Notes: a model not told the origin generated them from the sequence alone. 64,000 nt of DNA from Mangrovicoccus ximenensis (GCF_003056725.1 NZ_QBKZ01000015.1:393152-457151); one strand, 5' to 3'; shown: positions 9,693 through 18,784, counted from the first letter of the stretch. Numbers and translations are program-made.

Positions 9693-9830
9693 GGTCCGCT
9701 CGAGCCCGAGCTGACGCCGCTGCTGCCCGCGCCCTTCCGGATCGACACGCTCTGCCTCGCCGGGGCCGACGAGGAGGACCGCTTCCATCTGATCGAGCGC
9801 ATCCGGCTCACGGGGCGCCCCGAAAGCTGA
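9693..9830 (+). pseudogene. DUF1045 phosphonate-metabolism protein, C-terminal fragment
   Basis: The last 45 residues of a protein ending TLCLAGADEEDRFHLIERI. Together with LLPAPFRID just before, this matches the C-terminal strand pattern of DUF1045 (2H-phosphoesterase-like proteins of phosphonate operons). The N-terminal part is gone at the join with the ABC ATPase fragment. Placement beside a phosphate-responsive operon fits, but the identification rests on a short stretch. Confidence 0.45.
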
Positions 9831-9873
9831 CCGCGCGGGGCCGGGCCGGCGGCAGCTTGCCGCCCCCACGGCC

Positions 9874-9891
9874 CTGTCATGCCCATGTTAC
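9874..9891 (+). promoter_or_regulatory. candidate Pho box upstream of plcP-btaAB
   Basis: CTGTCATGCCCATGTTAC: the first half-site CTGTCAT is exact, the spacer is 4 bases, and the second half matches CTGTCAY at 5 of 7. Total length (18) equals the PhoB site. It ends 26 bases before the plcP ATG, with TCTAGG 10 bases downstream as a possible -10. Confidence 0.6.
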
Positions 9892-9917
9892 CGAAGAGGT
9901 GTCTAGGGTCGGGCAAG

Positions 9918-10766
9918 ATGACCCCAAGCGCCCCCCTCCCCGGCCGGCCCGCACGTTGCCGCACGCTGTTCGTCTCGGACATCCATCTGGGCACGCGCGG
10001 CTGCCAGGCCGACATGTTCCTCGATTTCCTCGGCCATGTGCAGGCCGACCGCATCTATCTGGTCGGCGACATTTTCGACGGCTGGCGGCTGAAGCGCGGC
10101 TGGCACTGGCCGCAGCCCCACAACAACGTCATCGAGGCGCTTCTGGCGCGCGCCCATCAGGGCGTCCCGGTGATCTACGTGCCCGGCAACCATGACGAGC
10201 TGATGCGCCGCTATCTCGGCACGCATTTCGGCGGCATCGAGGTGCGCGACGAGGACACCCATGTCACCGCCGACGGCCGCCGCCTGCTGGTGGTGCATGG
10301 CGACAAGTTCGACGTGGTGGTGATGAACGCCAAGTGGCTCGCCCATATCGGCGACTGGGCCTATACCGTCACGCTGCTGGCCAACACCTGGTACAACCGG
10401 CTGCGCCGCCTCTGGGGCGGGCAGTACTGGTCACTGTCGAACTGGGCCAAGCAGAGCGTCAAGCGGGCGGTCAACTTCATCGGCGATTTCGAGAAGGTGC
10501 TCGCCGAGGAGGCGCGGCGCGGCGGCTATGACGGCATCGTCTGCGGCCATATCCACAAGGCCGAGCTGACTCCCCTGGGCGACGTGCTCTACGCCAATTG
10601 CGGCGACTGGGTCGAAAGCTGCACCGGCATCATCGAGGACCATGACGGCCGGCTGCAGCTGGTCGACTGGGCCTGCGCCGTGCGCGAGCATGCCCGCGAG
10701 GCGCGCGACGGCGGGCGCAAGGCCAGGAAGAAGAAGAAACCGAAGAAGGCAAAGGCCGCCATCTGA
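9918..10766 (+). CDS. plcP: PlcP-type metallophosphoesterase (phospholipase C of lipid remodelling)
   Basis: 282 residues of the calcineurin-like metallophosphoesterase fold. All metal motifs are present: SDIHLGTRG, GDIFDGW, GNHDE, VHGDKFD and GHIHKAE. Annotation tools often call this UDP-2,3-diacylglucosamine hydrolase (LpxH). The HLGTRGCQAD start, the Lys-rich C-terminal tail and the position directly before btaAB fit PlcP instead, the enzyme that in Sinorhizobium and marine alphaproteobacteria turns phosphatidylcholine/-ethanolamine into diacylglycerol during phosphate starvation. Start at 9918 is the first ATG before homology; there is no strong ribosome site, so the message may be nearly leaderless. 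Confidence 0.75.
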   Translation: MTPSAPLPGRPARCRTLFVSDIHLGTRGCQADMFLDFLGHVQADRIYLVGDIFDGWRLKRGWHWPQPHNNVIEALLARAHQGVPVIYVPGNHDELMRRYLGTHFGGIEVRDEDTHVTADGRRLLVVHGDKFDVVVMNAKWLAHIGDWAYTVTLLANTWYNRLRRLWGGQYWSLSNWAKQSVKRAVNFIGDFEKVLAEEARRGGYDGIVCGHIHKAELTPLGDVLYANCGDWVESCTGIIEDHDGRLQLVDWACAVREHAREARDGGRKARKKKKPKKAKAAI

Positions 10767-10786
10767 GGCGGCACCGGGACACCGAC

Positions 10787-12016
10787 ATGACAGATCAGAG
10801 CTTCGCCCGCCGGCAGCTGAACGGCGCCGTCCACCAGAAATCCGCGCTCTCGGCCACCGGCGCGCTGGAACGGGTCTTCTCCAACCTCTTCACCGGCCTC
10901 GTCTATGCCCAGATCTGGGAGGACCCGGTGGTCGACATGGCGGCGCTTGAGCTCGGCCCCTCCGACCGGCTGGTCTGCATCGCCTCGGGCGGCTGCAACA
11001 TGATGAGCTATCTCTCGACCGGGCTTGCGGGCGTCACGGCGGTCGATCTGAGCCCGGCCCATGTGGCGCTCAACCGGCTGAAGCTCGCCGCCGCGCAGGC
11101 CCTTCCCGACCACGCCGCCTTCTACGACTTCTTCGGCCATGCCGACCGCAAGGGCAATGCCGCGCTCTACGACCGCTGGATCGCGCCCGCGCTCGACGCG
11201 GAAAGCCGCGCCTTCTGGGAGGCCCGCCAGGGCCGGATGCGCCGCCGCATCGAGATGTTCGGCAACGGCTTCTACCGCTACGGCGTGCTCGGCCGGTTCA
11301 TCGCCGCCGCGCATCTGGTCGCCGGGCTCGGCCGGGTCGATTTCCGCCCGCTCCTGGCCGCCAAGACGCTGGACGAGCAGCGGGACTTCTTCAATGCCGA
11401 GGTCGCGCCCCTGTTCGAGACCCGCGGCGTGCGCTTCCTTGCCCGGCGCCGCGCCTCGCTCTTCGGGCTCGGCATCCCGCCCGCGCAGTTCGACAAGCTG
11501 GCCGCGGACGGCGGCGGCGACATCGTGCCGGTCCTGCGCGAGCGCACCCGCAAGCTGATGTGCGATTTCCCGATCTCGGAGAACTACTTCGCCTGGGCCG
11601 CCTTCAACCGCGGCTACAAGGCGGACGGGACCGGCCCGGTGCCGCCCTATCTGATGGCGGAGAACTGGGAGGCGCTGCGCGCCGCCGCGCCGCGCGCCGA
11701 GGTGGCCAACCGCAACCTCACCGACATGCTGGCGGAGAAGCCCGATGCCAGCCAGGACGCCTATGTGCTGCTCGATGCGCAGGACTGGATGACCGACGGC
11801 CAGCTCAACGCCCTGTGGAGCCAGATCACCCGCACCGCCCGTCCCGGCGCGCGCGTGATCTTCCGCACCGGCGGCGCCCCTGACATCCTGCCCGGGCGGG
11901 TGGCGCCTGCGACGCTGGCGCGCTGGATTTCGGTCCCCGAGGAAGGCCATGCCTTCTGGCAGCAGGACCGCTCCGCCATCTATGGCGGCTTCCACAAATA
12001 CACATTCCAAGGATAG
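10787..12016 (+). CDS. btaA: S-adenosylmethionine:diacylglycerol 3-amino-3-carboxypropyltransferase BtaA
   Basis: 409 residues. It transfers the 3-amino-3-carboxypropyl group of SAM to diacylglycerol, the first step of betaine lipid (DGTS) synthesis. Recognised by YAQIWEDPVVDM, the SAM loop CIASGGCNMMSYL and VTAVDLSPAHVALNRLK, with the long central insertion typical of Rhodobacter BtaA. It starts 20 bases after plcP, so the diacylglycerol released by PlcP and its user are made together. Confidence 0.93.
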   Translation: MTDQSFARRQLNGAVHQKSALSATGALERVFSNLFTGLVYAQIWEDPVVDMAALELGPSDRLVCIASGGCNMMSYLSTGLAGVTAVDLSPAHVALNRLKLAAAQALPDHAAFYDFFGHADRKGNAALYDRWIAPALDAESRAFWEARQGRMRRRIEMFGNGFYRYGVLGRFIAAAHLVAGLGRVDFRPLLAAKTLDEQRDFFNAEVAPLFETRGVRFLARRRASLFGLGIPPAQFDKLAADGGGDIVPVLRERTRKLMCDFPISENYFAWAAFNRGYKADGTGPVPPYLMAENWEALRAAAPRAEVANRNLTDMLAEKPDASQDAYVLLDAQDWMTDGQLNALWSQITRTARPGARVIFRTGGAPDILPGRVAPATLARWISVPEEGHAFWQQDRSAIYGGFHKYTFQG

Positions 12017-12024
12017 CGCAGCGC

Positions 12025-12684
12025 ATGCAGGAAGATCACGATCACGGCGACCTGATGGACCGCGTCTACCGGCACCAGGCGGCGATCTACGACCTGACGC
12101 GGAAATATTACCTGCTGGGGCGCGACCGGCTGATCGCGGATCTCGACGTGCCCGCCGAGGGCACCGTGCTGGAGATCGCCTGCGGCACCGGACGCAACCT
12201 GATCAAGATCGGCGACCGCTACCAGGACGCGCAGCTCTTCGGCATCGACATTTCCCGCAAGATGCTGCGCCAGGCCTCGAAGAACAGCTACCGCGCGGCA
12301 ATGAACTGGCGGATCAGGTTCGCCAAGGCCGATGCCTGCAGCTTCGATCCCCAGATGACGCTGAAGCAGCCGCAATTCGACCGGATCGTGTTCAGCTACT
12401 GCCTGTCGATGATCCCCGACTGGGAAGCCGCGCTGGAGCACGCGGTGCCGATGCTGGCCCCCGGCGGGCGCATCCACATGGTCGATTTCGGCCTGCAGAG
12501 CGGCTTTCCCGGCGCCTTCGGCGGGCTGATGCGCTGGTGGCTGTCGAAATTCCACGTCACCCCGCGCCCGGACATGGCCGCGGCCTTCGCCCGGATCGCC
12601 GCGGCGCACGGGCTGGTGGCGGAGGTGCAGCCGCTCTACCGCGACTATGCGGTGATCGGCACGCTGGCGCGCCCGGCCGCATGA
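12025..12684 (+). CDS. btaB: diacylglyceryl-homoserine N-methyltransferase BtaB
   Basis: 219-residue class-I SAM methyltransferase that trimethylates diacylglycerylhomoserine to DGTS. Motif I is VLEIACGTGRNLI near residue 50, with FGIDISRKML and RIVFSYCLSMIPDWE downstream. It starts 8 bases after btaA and overlaps the next gene by ATGA, so it belongs to the same operon. Confidence 0.92.
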   Translation: MQEDHDHGDLMDRVYRHQAAIYDLTRKYYLLGRDRLIADLDVPAEGTVLEIACGTGRNLIKIGDRYQDAQLFGIDISRKMLRQASKNSYRAAMNWRIRFAKADACSFDPQMTLKQPQFDRIVFSYCLSMIPDWEAALEHAVPMLAPGGRIHMVDFGLQSGFPGAFGGLMRWWLSKFHVTPRPDMAAAFARIAAAHGLVAEVQPLYRDYAVIGTLARPAA

Positions 12685-13058
12685 TCGGCGCGCTCGACCA
12701 CCTGGTGCTGACCACGGCGGACGAAGACGCCTGCGTCGCGTTCTACACCGGCGTCCTCGGCATGCGGCTCGAGACCTTCGGCACGGGCCGCCGCGCCTTC
12801 CGGTTCGGAAACCAGAAGATCAACCTGCATGTGAAGGGCCGCGAATTCGAGCCGAAGGCGCGGGTACCGCAGCCCGGATCGCTCGACCTGTGCTTCCTCG
12901 CCGACCGGCCGCTCGCCGAGGTGACGGCCGCGCTGGCGGCCGCTGGCATCCCTGTCGAGGAGGGCCCGGTGATGCGCACCGGCGCGACGGGACCGATCCG
13001 CTCGGTCTACCTGCGCGATCCCGACGGCAACCTGATCGAGATCTCGGAACCGGCCTGA
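12681..13058 (+). CDS. VOC (glyoxalase/bleomycin resistance) family protein
   Basis: 125 residues, two beta-alpha-beta-beta-beta units. DHLVLTTADEDACVAFY starts the first module and VYLRDPDGNLIEISEP ends the second with the usual metal-ligand Glu. Start overlaps the btaB stop (ATGA). Substrate unknown; being the last gene of a phosphate-starvation lipid operon suggests a stress or detoxification role, but this is inference. Confidence 0.8.
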   Translation: MIGALDHLVLTTADEDACVAFYTGVLGMRLETFGTGRRAFRFGNQKINLHVKGREFEPKARVPQPGSLDLCFLADRPLAEVTAALAAAGIPVEEGPVMRTGATGPIRSVYLRDPDGNLIEISEPA

Positions 13059-13066
13059 GCCGCGGC

Positions 13067-13228
13067 TCAGTCGCCTTTCGGCTTGTCGTCATACTCGCCC
13101 GACAGGATGCGGCGGGCATCGCCCTCGGGGTCTTCGTACTGGTTCGAGCGCAGCGTCCAGAAGAAGGCCGCAAGCCCGACCGCGCCGAGCAGCAGCGAAG
13201 CCGGGATCAGGATTGCGAGGATTTCCAT
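13067..13228 (-). CDS. ccoS: cbb3-type oxidase assembly protein CcoS
   Basis: 53-residue small membrane protein: MEILAILIPASLLLGAVG, then AAFFWTLRSNQYEDPEGDA, the hallmark of CcoS (single helix followed by WTLxxxQYxDxxGDAxRIL). CcoS is needed to mature the active cbb3 cytochrome oxidase. It follows ccoI with no gap (TAG then ATG), the normal ccoGHIS order, although ccoI itself is broken. Its stop lies 8 bases from the convergent VOC gene. Confidence 0.92.
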   Translation of the reverse strand: MEILAILIPASLLLGAVGLAAFFWTLRSNQYEDPEGDARRILSGEYDDKPKGD

Positions 13229-13780
13229 CTATCTCACTCTCAATGCGTTCAGCGAGACCGTGATCGAGCTCGCCGACATCGCCGCCGCCGCGATCAGCGG
13301 CGAGCAGAGCCCGGCCACCGCCAGCGGCACGGCGAGGACGTTGTAGACCGTCGCGATGCGGAAGTTTTCCCGGATGCGGCGCACCGCCTTGCGGGCCGTG
13401 GCCCGCGCTTCGGGCAGCGCCGACAGATCTGCATGCAGGAGCACCATGTCCGAGGCGACCCGCGCGGCTTCCAGCGCCGAGGCAGGCGAGACCGAAGCAT
13501 GCGCCGAGGCCAGCGCCGCCGTGTCGTTGAGCCCGTCCCCGGCCATCAGCACCTTGGCCCCCTGCGCCGACAGTGCCTGGACATAGCCCGCCTTCTGTGC
13601 GGGAAGGATGCCCGCGCGCCAGTCGGCGATGCCCAGCTCCTCGGCAAGCGCCCGGACCGCCGGTTCCGCGTCGCCCGAGAGCAGATGCACCTGCAGCCCC
13701 TGCGCCTTCAGCCCTTCGACCGCTTCGCGCGCGCCGGGGCGCAGCCGGTCGCGGAGCGCCACCGGCGCGGTGCTGACCGG
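13229..13780 (-). pseudogene. ccoI: copper P-type ATPase CcoI, C-terminal fragment
   Basis: The last 180 or so residues of the copper-exporting P1B ATPase that supplies copper to cbb3 oxidase. Present are [15 protein letters not shown], the hinge motif MAGDGLNDTAAL and the last two membrane helices. Missing are the CPC helix, the DKTGT phosphorylation site and the N-terminal metal domain (roughly three quarters of a 720-residue protein). The 5' end is lost at a head-to-head join with hupT near 13785, so no functional pump is encoded here. Confidence 0.85.
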
Positions 13781-13784
13781 GCGG

Positions 13785-14629
13785 CCGCTGGGCGAGCTGC
13801 GCCGCGCCTATGGCGAGCTCGAGGCCAGCCACGAGGCGCTGAAACAGGCGCAGAGCCAGCTGGTGCGCAACGAAAAGATGGCCTCGCTCGGCCGGTTGCT
13901 CGCCGGGGTGGCGCATGAGCTGAACAACCCGATCAGTTTCGTCTATGCCAATTCCCACGCGCTCGGGAAATATGTCGGCCGGTTCGAGGAATATTTCGAC
14001 CGCGTCCAGGACGGCGCCAGCCGCGAGGAGCTGATCGAGCTGCGCCAGAGGCTGCGGCTCGACCGCGACATCCGCAACATGCGCCACGCCATCGACGGCG
14101 CCCGCGACGGGGCCGAGCGGGTGCGCGACATCGTCGAGGACCTGCGCCGCCTGTCGGCGGAGGGCTCGGGCGAGATGGCGGTCTTCGATCTCGCCGATTG
14201 CGCGCGCACCGCGCTGCGCTGGATCGAGCGCGGCACCGAGCACAAGGTCGACGTGGTCTGGTCCGGTCCCGCGGCGCTGATGGCCAAGGGGCGGATGGGA
14301 CATATCCAGCAGGTGATCATGAACCTCGTGCAGAATGCGGTCGATGCGATGGCCGGGACATCCGGGGCGCGGCTCGAGATGGCGCTGGCCAACGAGGGCG
14401 GCCGCGCCGTGCTGACCGTGCGCGACAACGGCCCCGGCATCGCGCCCGAGCACCGCTCGACCATCTTCGACCCGTTCTTCACGACCAAGGCGGTGGGGCA
14501 GGGGACCGGGCTCGGCCTGTCGATCTCGGCCAAGATCGCCGAGGAGCATGGCGGCGCGCTGGCGCTCGCGACGAGGGCGCGGGGGCCTGCTTCCGGCTGG
14601 AACTCGAAGCGGCGGAGGGCGCGGCATGA
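13785..14629 (+). pseudogene. hupT: hydrogenase-regulating sensor kinase HupT, 5' truncated and frameshifted
   Basis: Kinase half of HupT, which with HupUV senses H2 and controls HupR. Visible: H-box [12 protein letters not shown]-box [11 protein letters not shown]1 VRDNGPGI, F-box DPFFTTK and G2 GTGLGLSI. The PAS sensor region is lost at the join with ccoI. Near 14570 the frame must shift by one base to reach [14 protein letters not shown] and a stop that overlaps hupU by ATGA. Gene order hupT-hupU supports the assignment. Confidence 0.75.
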
Positions 14630-14945
14630 ACATCCTATGGCTCCAGGCGGCCGGCTGCGGCGGCTGCACCATGTCGCTGCTCTGCGCCGAAAGCCCCGGG
14701 GTCTTCGATCTCTTCGACGGCGCGGGTCTGGAATTCCTCTGGCATCCGTCGCTTTCCGAGGCGACCGGGGCCGAGGTCCGCGCGCTGCTGGAGCGGGTCG
14801 AAACCGGCGAACTGCCGCTCGACATCCTCTGCGTCGAGGGCGCGGTCCTCACCGGGCCGAAGGGCACCGGGCGCTACCAGATGCTGGCGGGGACCGGGCG
14901 GCCGCTGCTCGACTGGGTGCGCAGCCTGGCGCCCCGCGCGGCCGG
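14626..14945 (+). pseudogene. hupU: regulatory hydrogenase small subunit HupU, N-terminal third
   Basis: About 106 residues of the H2-sensing [NiFe] hydrogenase small subunit. [15 protein letters not shown] holds the proximal-cluster CxxC near residue 10, and [15 protein letters not shown] is the next conserved block. There is no leader peptide, as expected for the cytoplasmic sensor rather than HupS. The rest (about 230 residues with the remaining cluster cysteines) is cut off near 14945, five bases before the end of the convergent old-yellow-enzyme gene. Confidence 0.8.
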
Positions 14946-14949
14946 ACGG

Positions 14950-16074
14950 TCAGGCCAGAACGCCGAGCGAAGCCGGGTTGAAGCCGCCGATTTCGCCGGC
15001 TGCGCCGCGCTTGACCTTCTCCGCCCAGGCGGCATCGGTCAGCAGCACCCGGCCGACCGCGATCAGGTCGAACTCGTCGCGCTCCATCCGCGCCACCAGC
15101 TTATCGAGCGGCGTCGCGCCCGAGCCCTCGCCGCGGAAGGCGCCGAAGAACTCGCCGTCGAGCCCGACCGAACCGACGCTGATCGTCGGCTTGCCCAGCA
15201 GCTTCTTGGTCCAGCCGGCGAAGTTCAGCCCCTCCCCGCCGTCGATCTCGGGGAATTCCGGCTCCCAGAAGCGGCGCTGCGAGCAGTGGAACACGTCCAC
15301 GCCCGCATCCGCGAGCGGGCCGAGCCAGGCTTCGAGCGCGGCCGGGTCAGAGGCCAGCTTGACCTTGTAGTCCTGCTGCTTCCACTGGCTGACGCGCAGC
15401 AGCAGCGGGAAATCCGGGCCGACGGCAGCACGCACCGCCTTGACGATCTCGGCGGCGAAGCGCGCGCGCTCCGGCAGGGTCGCGCCGCCCCAGCGGTCGG
15501 TCCGCAGGTTGGTGCCCTCCCAGAAGAACTGGTCGATCAGGTAGCCATGCGCGCCGTGCAGCTCGGCCACGTCGAAGCCCAGCCGCTTGGCCTCCGCGGC
15601 GGCCGAGGCGAAGGCGGCGATCGTGTCGGCGATGTCCTCCTCGGTCATCTCGGTCCCGCGGCTGTCGCCCGGACCGACGAGGCCCGAGGGGCTTTCGACC
15701 GGCGCCTCCGGTTCCCACTCGCCGCCGCGGGTCGAGCCGGTATGCCAGATCTGCGGGCCGATCCGGCCGCCCGCGGCATGGACGGCATCGGCGACGACCT
15801 TCCAGCCGTCGAGCGCCGGGCCATGGAAGAACGGGATACCCGGCAGGTTGCGCGAGGCGGGACGGTCGACCACCGTGCCTTCGGTCAGGATCAGGCCCAC
15901 CTCGCCCGCGGCGCGCTTGGCGTAATAGTCGGCATTCGCCGCGCCCGGGATGCCCTCGGGGGCCATGCCGCGGGTCATCGGCGCCATCACGATGCGGTTC
16001 TTCAGCTCCAGCCCGTTCAGGCGGAACGGACGGAACAGCACCTCGGTGCCGACGCTCACTTGGTCAAGGGACAT
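14950..16074 (-). CDS. NADH:flavin oxidoreductase (old yellow enzyme family)
   Basis: 374-residue TIM-barrel flavoprotein reducing alpha,beta-unsaturated carbonyls or similar electrophiles. Landmarks: [15 protein letters not shown] (N-terminal FMN contacts), [17 protein letters not shown] and a C-terminal [15 protein letters not shown]. Start at 16074 follows AGAGGAA. Complete. It diverges from an HxlR regulator across a 103-base spacer with repeated AGGTnACTT boxes, the usual arrangement for redox- or aldehyde-induced OYE genes. Confidence 0.88.
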   Translation of the reverse strand: MSLDQVSVGTEVLFRPFRLNGLELKNRIVMAPMTRGMAPEGIPGAANADYYAKRAAGEVGLILTEGTVVDRPASRNLPGIPFFHGPALDGWKVVADAVHAAGGRIGPQIWHTGSTRGGEWEPEAPVESPSGLVGPGDSRGTEMTEEDIADTIAAFASAAAEAKRLGFDVAELHGAHGYLIDQFFWEGTNLRTDRWGGATLPERARFAAEIVKAVRAAVGPDFPLLLRVSQWKQQDYKVKLASDPAALEAWLGPLADAGVDVFHCSQRRFWEPEFPEIDGGEGLNFAGWTKKLLGKPTISVGSVGLDGEFFGAFRGEGSGATPLDKLVARMERDEFDLIAVGRVLLTDAAWAEKVKRGAAGEIGGFNPASLGVLA

Positions 16075-16107
16075 TGCGATTCCTCTGGGATTGCTGCGTT
16101 GCAGCCA

Positions 16108-16173
16108 AGGTAACTTTCGGATACCTGGGTTCAAGAGGGCACCTTTTCCGCCCCAGGTCACTTCGAGGTAACC
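16108..16173. promoter_or_regulatory. candidate HxlR operator, repeated AGGTnACTT boxes
   Basis: AGGTAACTTTCGGATACCT (16108-16126) has AGGTA/TACCT arms around 9 bases. A second box AGGTCACTTCGAGGTAACC (16155-16173) repeats the AGGTnACTT core. Both lie between the divergent OYE and HxlR starts. Confidence 0.5.
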
Positions 16174-16177
16174 GCCC

Positions 16178-16555
16178 ATGGACGGCACCTGCCAGATCAC
16201 CTTCTCGGCCGGCTGCGGCTGCCGCGCGCTGTTCGACGAGATCGCCGACAAATGGTCGATGATGATCCTGACCGTGCTCGAAGGCACGCCGCACCGCTTC
16301 AACGAGCTGAAGCGCTGCCTCGAGGGCGTGTCGCAGAAATCCCTGACCCATGCGCTGCGCAAGCTCGAGCGCAACGGGCTGGTCTCGCGGGAGGTGCTCG
16401 ACACGTCGCCGGTTTCGGTGCGCTATGACCTGACCAATCTCGGCCGCTCGCTGCTGCCGCCCTTCAAGGCGCTCTACCGCTGGACCTGGGACAGCCTCCC
16501 GCAGGTCGAGGCCGCCCGCGCCGCCTATGACGCGCGGACCGCGCCCCAGCCCTGA
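16178..16555 (+). CDS. HxlR family transcriptional regulator
   Basis: 125-residue winged-helix MarR/HxlR-type repressor. CRALFDEIADKWSMMILTVL is the family N-terminus with its conserved, often redox-reactive Cys. RFNELKRCLEGVSQKSLTHAL and LERNGLVSREV cover the recognition helix and wing. It probably represses the divergent OYE gene and itself, released by electrophiles or disulfide stress. Confidence 0.88.
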   Translation: MDGTCQITFSAGCGCRALFDEIADKWSMMILTVLEGTPHRFNELKRCLEGVSQKSLTHALRKLERNGLVSREVLDTSPVSVRYDLTNLGRSLLPPFKALYRWTWDSLPQVEAARAAYDARTAPQP

Positions 16556-16771
16556 ACGCGCGCGGAATCGCGCCTGACGGGCCGCCGGACCGCCTGCCAC
16601 CGCCTGCGGTTGCGGGCGGGGCCATGCACCGGCGAAATCCGGCAAATTTTCTTTTCTTTGTGAGAATTCGCACGTTTCCCGGCGGCGGAAGCCGCTAGTC
16701 CGGCAGGTGCGGCGGGCCGGATCTGCCTGCTGTCCCCGCAGGCCTATGCAGATGCGCACCGCCATCACCTG

Positions 16772-17200
16772 CTACCTGCCTGGAGCGGGCAGCCCGGAGA
16801 GGAAAGCCCCCACTTCCTCCCGGGCACGCCCGCGCAGCCCGGCATCGAAGACCAGCGAGGAGAGGAAGGATTTCTCGCGCTGGTCGAAGCCGTGATCGGC
16901 TTCGGGAATTTCCGCGACCGAGATCCGCGCCCCCTGCCCGGTCAGCCGCTCCGCCATCCGGCGGCAATCCGGCGTGCTGACGATGCTGTCCTGCCCGCCG
17001 AGGATCATCAGCGCCGGCGGCGCGGCCGCCCAGCCGGTACGCGCCGCGCCGTTCAGCGCCCCGCAATAGGGATAGAGCAGCACCGCGCCGCGGATCCCCG
17101 CCAAGAGCTCCGCGGGCGGCGTCTGCCAGTCGCCGTGCGCCCGGGCAAGGCGATGCGCGCCACGGGCAAGGCGCGGCAGCACCGGCAGGGCTTCCTCTTG
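16772..17200 (-). pseudogene. dienelactone-hydrolase-like alpha/beta hydrolase, C-terminal fragment
   Basis: About 140 residues ending SGLPAPGR. LYPYCG, ALMILGGQDSIV (acid-residue strand) and EADHGFD (catalytic His) identify the C-terminal half of a dienelactone hydrolase-type enzyme. The nucleophile elbow and everything before it are missing: upstream of about 17200 the frame is open but has no homology. Secreted members with this layout occur widely in Rhodobacterales. Confidence 0.6.
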
Positions 17201-17830
17201 CGCCATGGCCGCGCCTGTCCGGGACGGCCGGGCCGGTCCGCGCCAGCGGCAAATCCTCCGCAGCGGGAGAAACGCGCCATTTTGCAGCGATGCGGGATGG
17301 TGACTTCCAAGGTTTTCCGGCGACATGACAGGAGGAGGAAGGCCAAGCACGGACAGCTCGGGCAGGCTTGCCATGACCCCGTTCGCCAGCGGGCCCGCCC
17401 CTGGGAAACGGCAGGCCAAGGCGGACCTTGAGGCGGCTGCAGGCCCGGATCGCAGCGTCGCGGCTTGCCTGCTGGCGGCCACGCCGACCGGATGGCCTCG
17501 CTGCCTCAACGCCTGATTGCAGCAGCGCGAGTTCGCGGTCTTGCACGCCGTCTTCGGAGGTCTGCCCATGCCGCCCGGCTGCTGCATCGGAGCCACGAGG
17601 TGCCCCCTGATCTCCTTTGTGCCGCAAGGCTCCAAGGCGCCGGTGGTCCCGGCGGCGCCATGGCCCCGCTCCGCGATCCGCCTGCGGCAAACCGGCCAGC
17701 GGCTGCCGCCCGCAATCCCGAGGTCCCGCGCAATCGAAATCTCCGGACTGCAGCATGCCGTCTTCGCGCGGTCAAAGCCCCGCAGCTCCGGGCAACGGGG
17801 CGCGGTCCGGCAGACCTTCCGGATGCCCGG
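17201..17830. other. long GC-rich stretch without a recognisable gene
   Basis: Open frames are frequent, but their translations are Arg/Pro/Ala-rich and show no family. The minus strand at about 17370 reads GVMASLPELSVLG; a similar GVMASLRQLRLPG occurs in the gene-free block near 23530, hinting at a diverged dispersed repeat rather than a gene. Confidence 0.4.
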
Positions 17831-17868
17831 AAAAAAGGGGAGGGCCGCCGGCGCGCACCCCTCCCCTT
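17831..17868 (-). terminator. rho-independent terminator of phyR
   Basis: A 10-bp perfect stem (AAGGGGAGGG pairing with CCCTCCCCTT, 14-base loop) is followed on the minus strand by a run of T (AAAAAA on the plus strand at 17831). It lies 22 bases after the phyR stop. Confidence 0.75.
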
Positions 17869-17889
17869 CCAAGCGCGCCGGCGCGCGGT

Positions 17890-18693
17890 TCAGACGGACA
17901 GTTCTTCGGTCGAGGACAGGAACAGCGCCTGGCTGACCGCCGAGCGGACCTGGTCCTCGTTATAGGGCTTGGCGATCAGGAAGGCCGGCTCCGGGCGTTC
18001 GCCGGTCAGAAGGCGCTCGGGATAGGCGGTGATGAAGATCACCGGCAGCTCGCCGAAATGCGCCAGGAGCTCGTTGACCGCGTCGATCCCCGAGCTGTCA
18101 TCCGCCAGGTGGATGTCGGCCAGCACCAGGTCCGGCTTTTCGGATTTGCCGAGCTCCACCGCCGAGCTGGCGGTGCGTGCGATGCCGGTCACCTCGTGGC
18201 CGATGCCCGAGACGATGCCCTCGAGATCCATAGCGATGATGGTTTCGTCCTCGATGATCATCACGCGGCCCGCGGCCCGGTCGGCCATCTCGTCGCGCGC
18301 CTTCTCGATCAGCAGGCGCACCGCGTCGACGGTCTCCTCCATGATCTCGGCGACTTCGGCATCGGAAAATTCCTCGATGCTCGACAGCAGCAGCGCCTCG
18401 CGCGTGCCGGCGGTCAGATGGTCGAGACGGCGCTGCGCCTTTGCCATCGCGCCGGTCTCGCCCGCCTCGATCTGGCGGCCGGAGCTGGCCCAGATGGCGT
18501 GGAAGGTGCGGTACAGGCCGACGCGCACCGACGAGCTTTCCGTCACGGCCGAGGCATTCTGCAGAACCGCCTCGAGCGTGGCCACCGCATACTGGTCCCC
18601 GCTGGCCTGGCTGCCGGTGAGGGCCCGGGCGTAGCGCCGCAGATAGGGAAGTTCCGCCGCGACCGAGTCTGCGAGATTGATGTCCTGGCTCAT
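17890..18693 (-). CDS. phyR: general stress response regulator PhyR
   Basis: 267 residues. The N-terminal half is an EcfG-like pseudo-sigma domain (DSVAAELPYLRRYARALTG start). The C-terminal receiver has IIEDETIIAMDLEG, phospho-acceptor Asp in VLADIHLADD, ITAYPE and KPYNEDQV. Phosphorylated PhyR binds NepR and frees EcfG. It is transcribed away from nepR-ecfG with overlapping promoter elements in the 91-base spacer. Confidence 0.95.
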   Translation of the reverse strand: MSQDINLADSVAAELPYLRRYARALTGSQASGDQYAVATLEAVLQNASAVTESSSVRVGLYRTFHAIWASSGRQIEAGETGAMAKAQRRLDHLTAGTREALLLSSIEEFSDAEVAEIMEETVDAVRLLIEKARDEMADRAAGRVMIIEDETIIAMDLEGIVSGIGHEVTGIARTASSAVELGKSEKPDLVLADIHLADDSSGIDAVNELLAHFGELPVIFITAYPERLLTGERPEPAFLIAKPYNEDQVRSAVSQALFLSSTEELSV

Positions 18694-18720
18694 AGCTTCC
18701 AACTTTTTTTGATGCACTCG

Positions 18721-18752
18721 GGAACCGAACCCTATCGCAGGCGTTTTGTTCC
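18721..18752. promoter_or_regulatory. overlapping divergent EcfG-type promoters
   Basis: Plus strand: GGAAC (18721-18725), 16 bases, CGTT (18742-18745), a full EcfG consensus for nepR-ecfG. Minus strand: GGAAC (18752-18748), 16 bases, GGTT (3 of 4) for phyR. The two elements interleave, so the regulon likely autoactivates in both directions. Confidence 0.75.
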
Positions 18753-18784
18753 GCGCGGCCAAAAAAATATTGCACGAGGACCAG

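Noticed and set aside
9879..10766. LpxH (UDP-diacylglucosamine hydrolase) as the product
   Set aside because: Same fold and motifs, but the operon with btaAB, the Pho box and the Lys-rich tail favour PlcP; LpxH remains the alternative.
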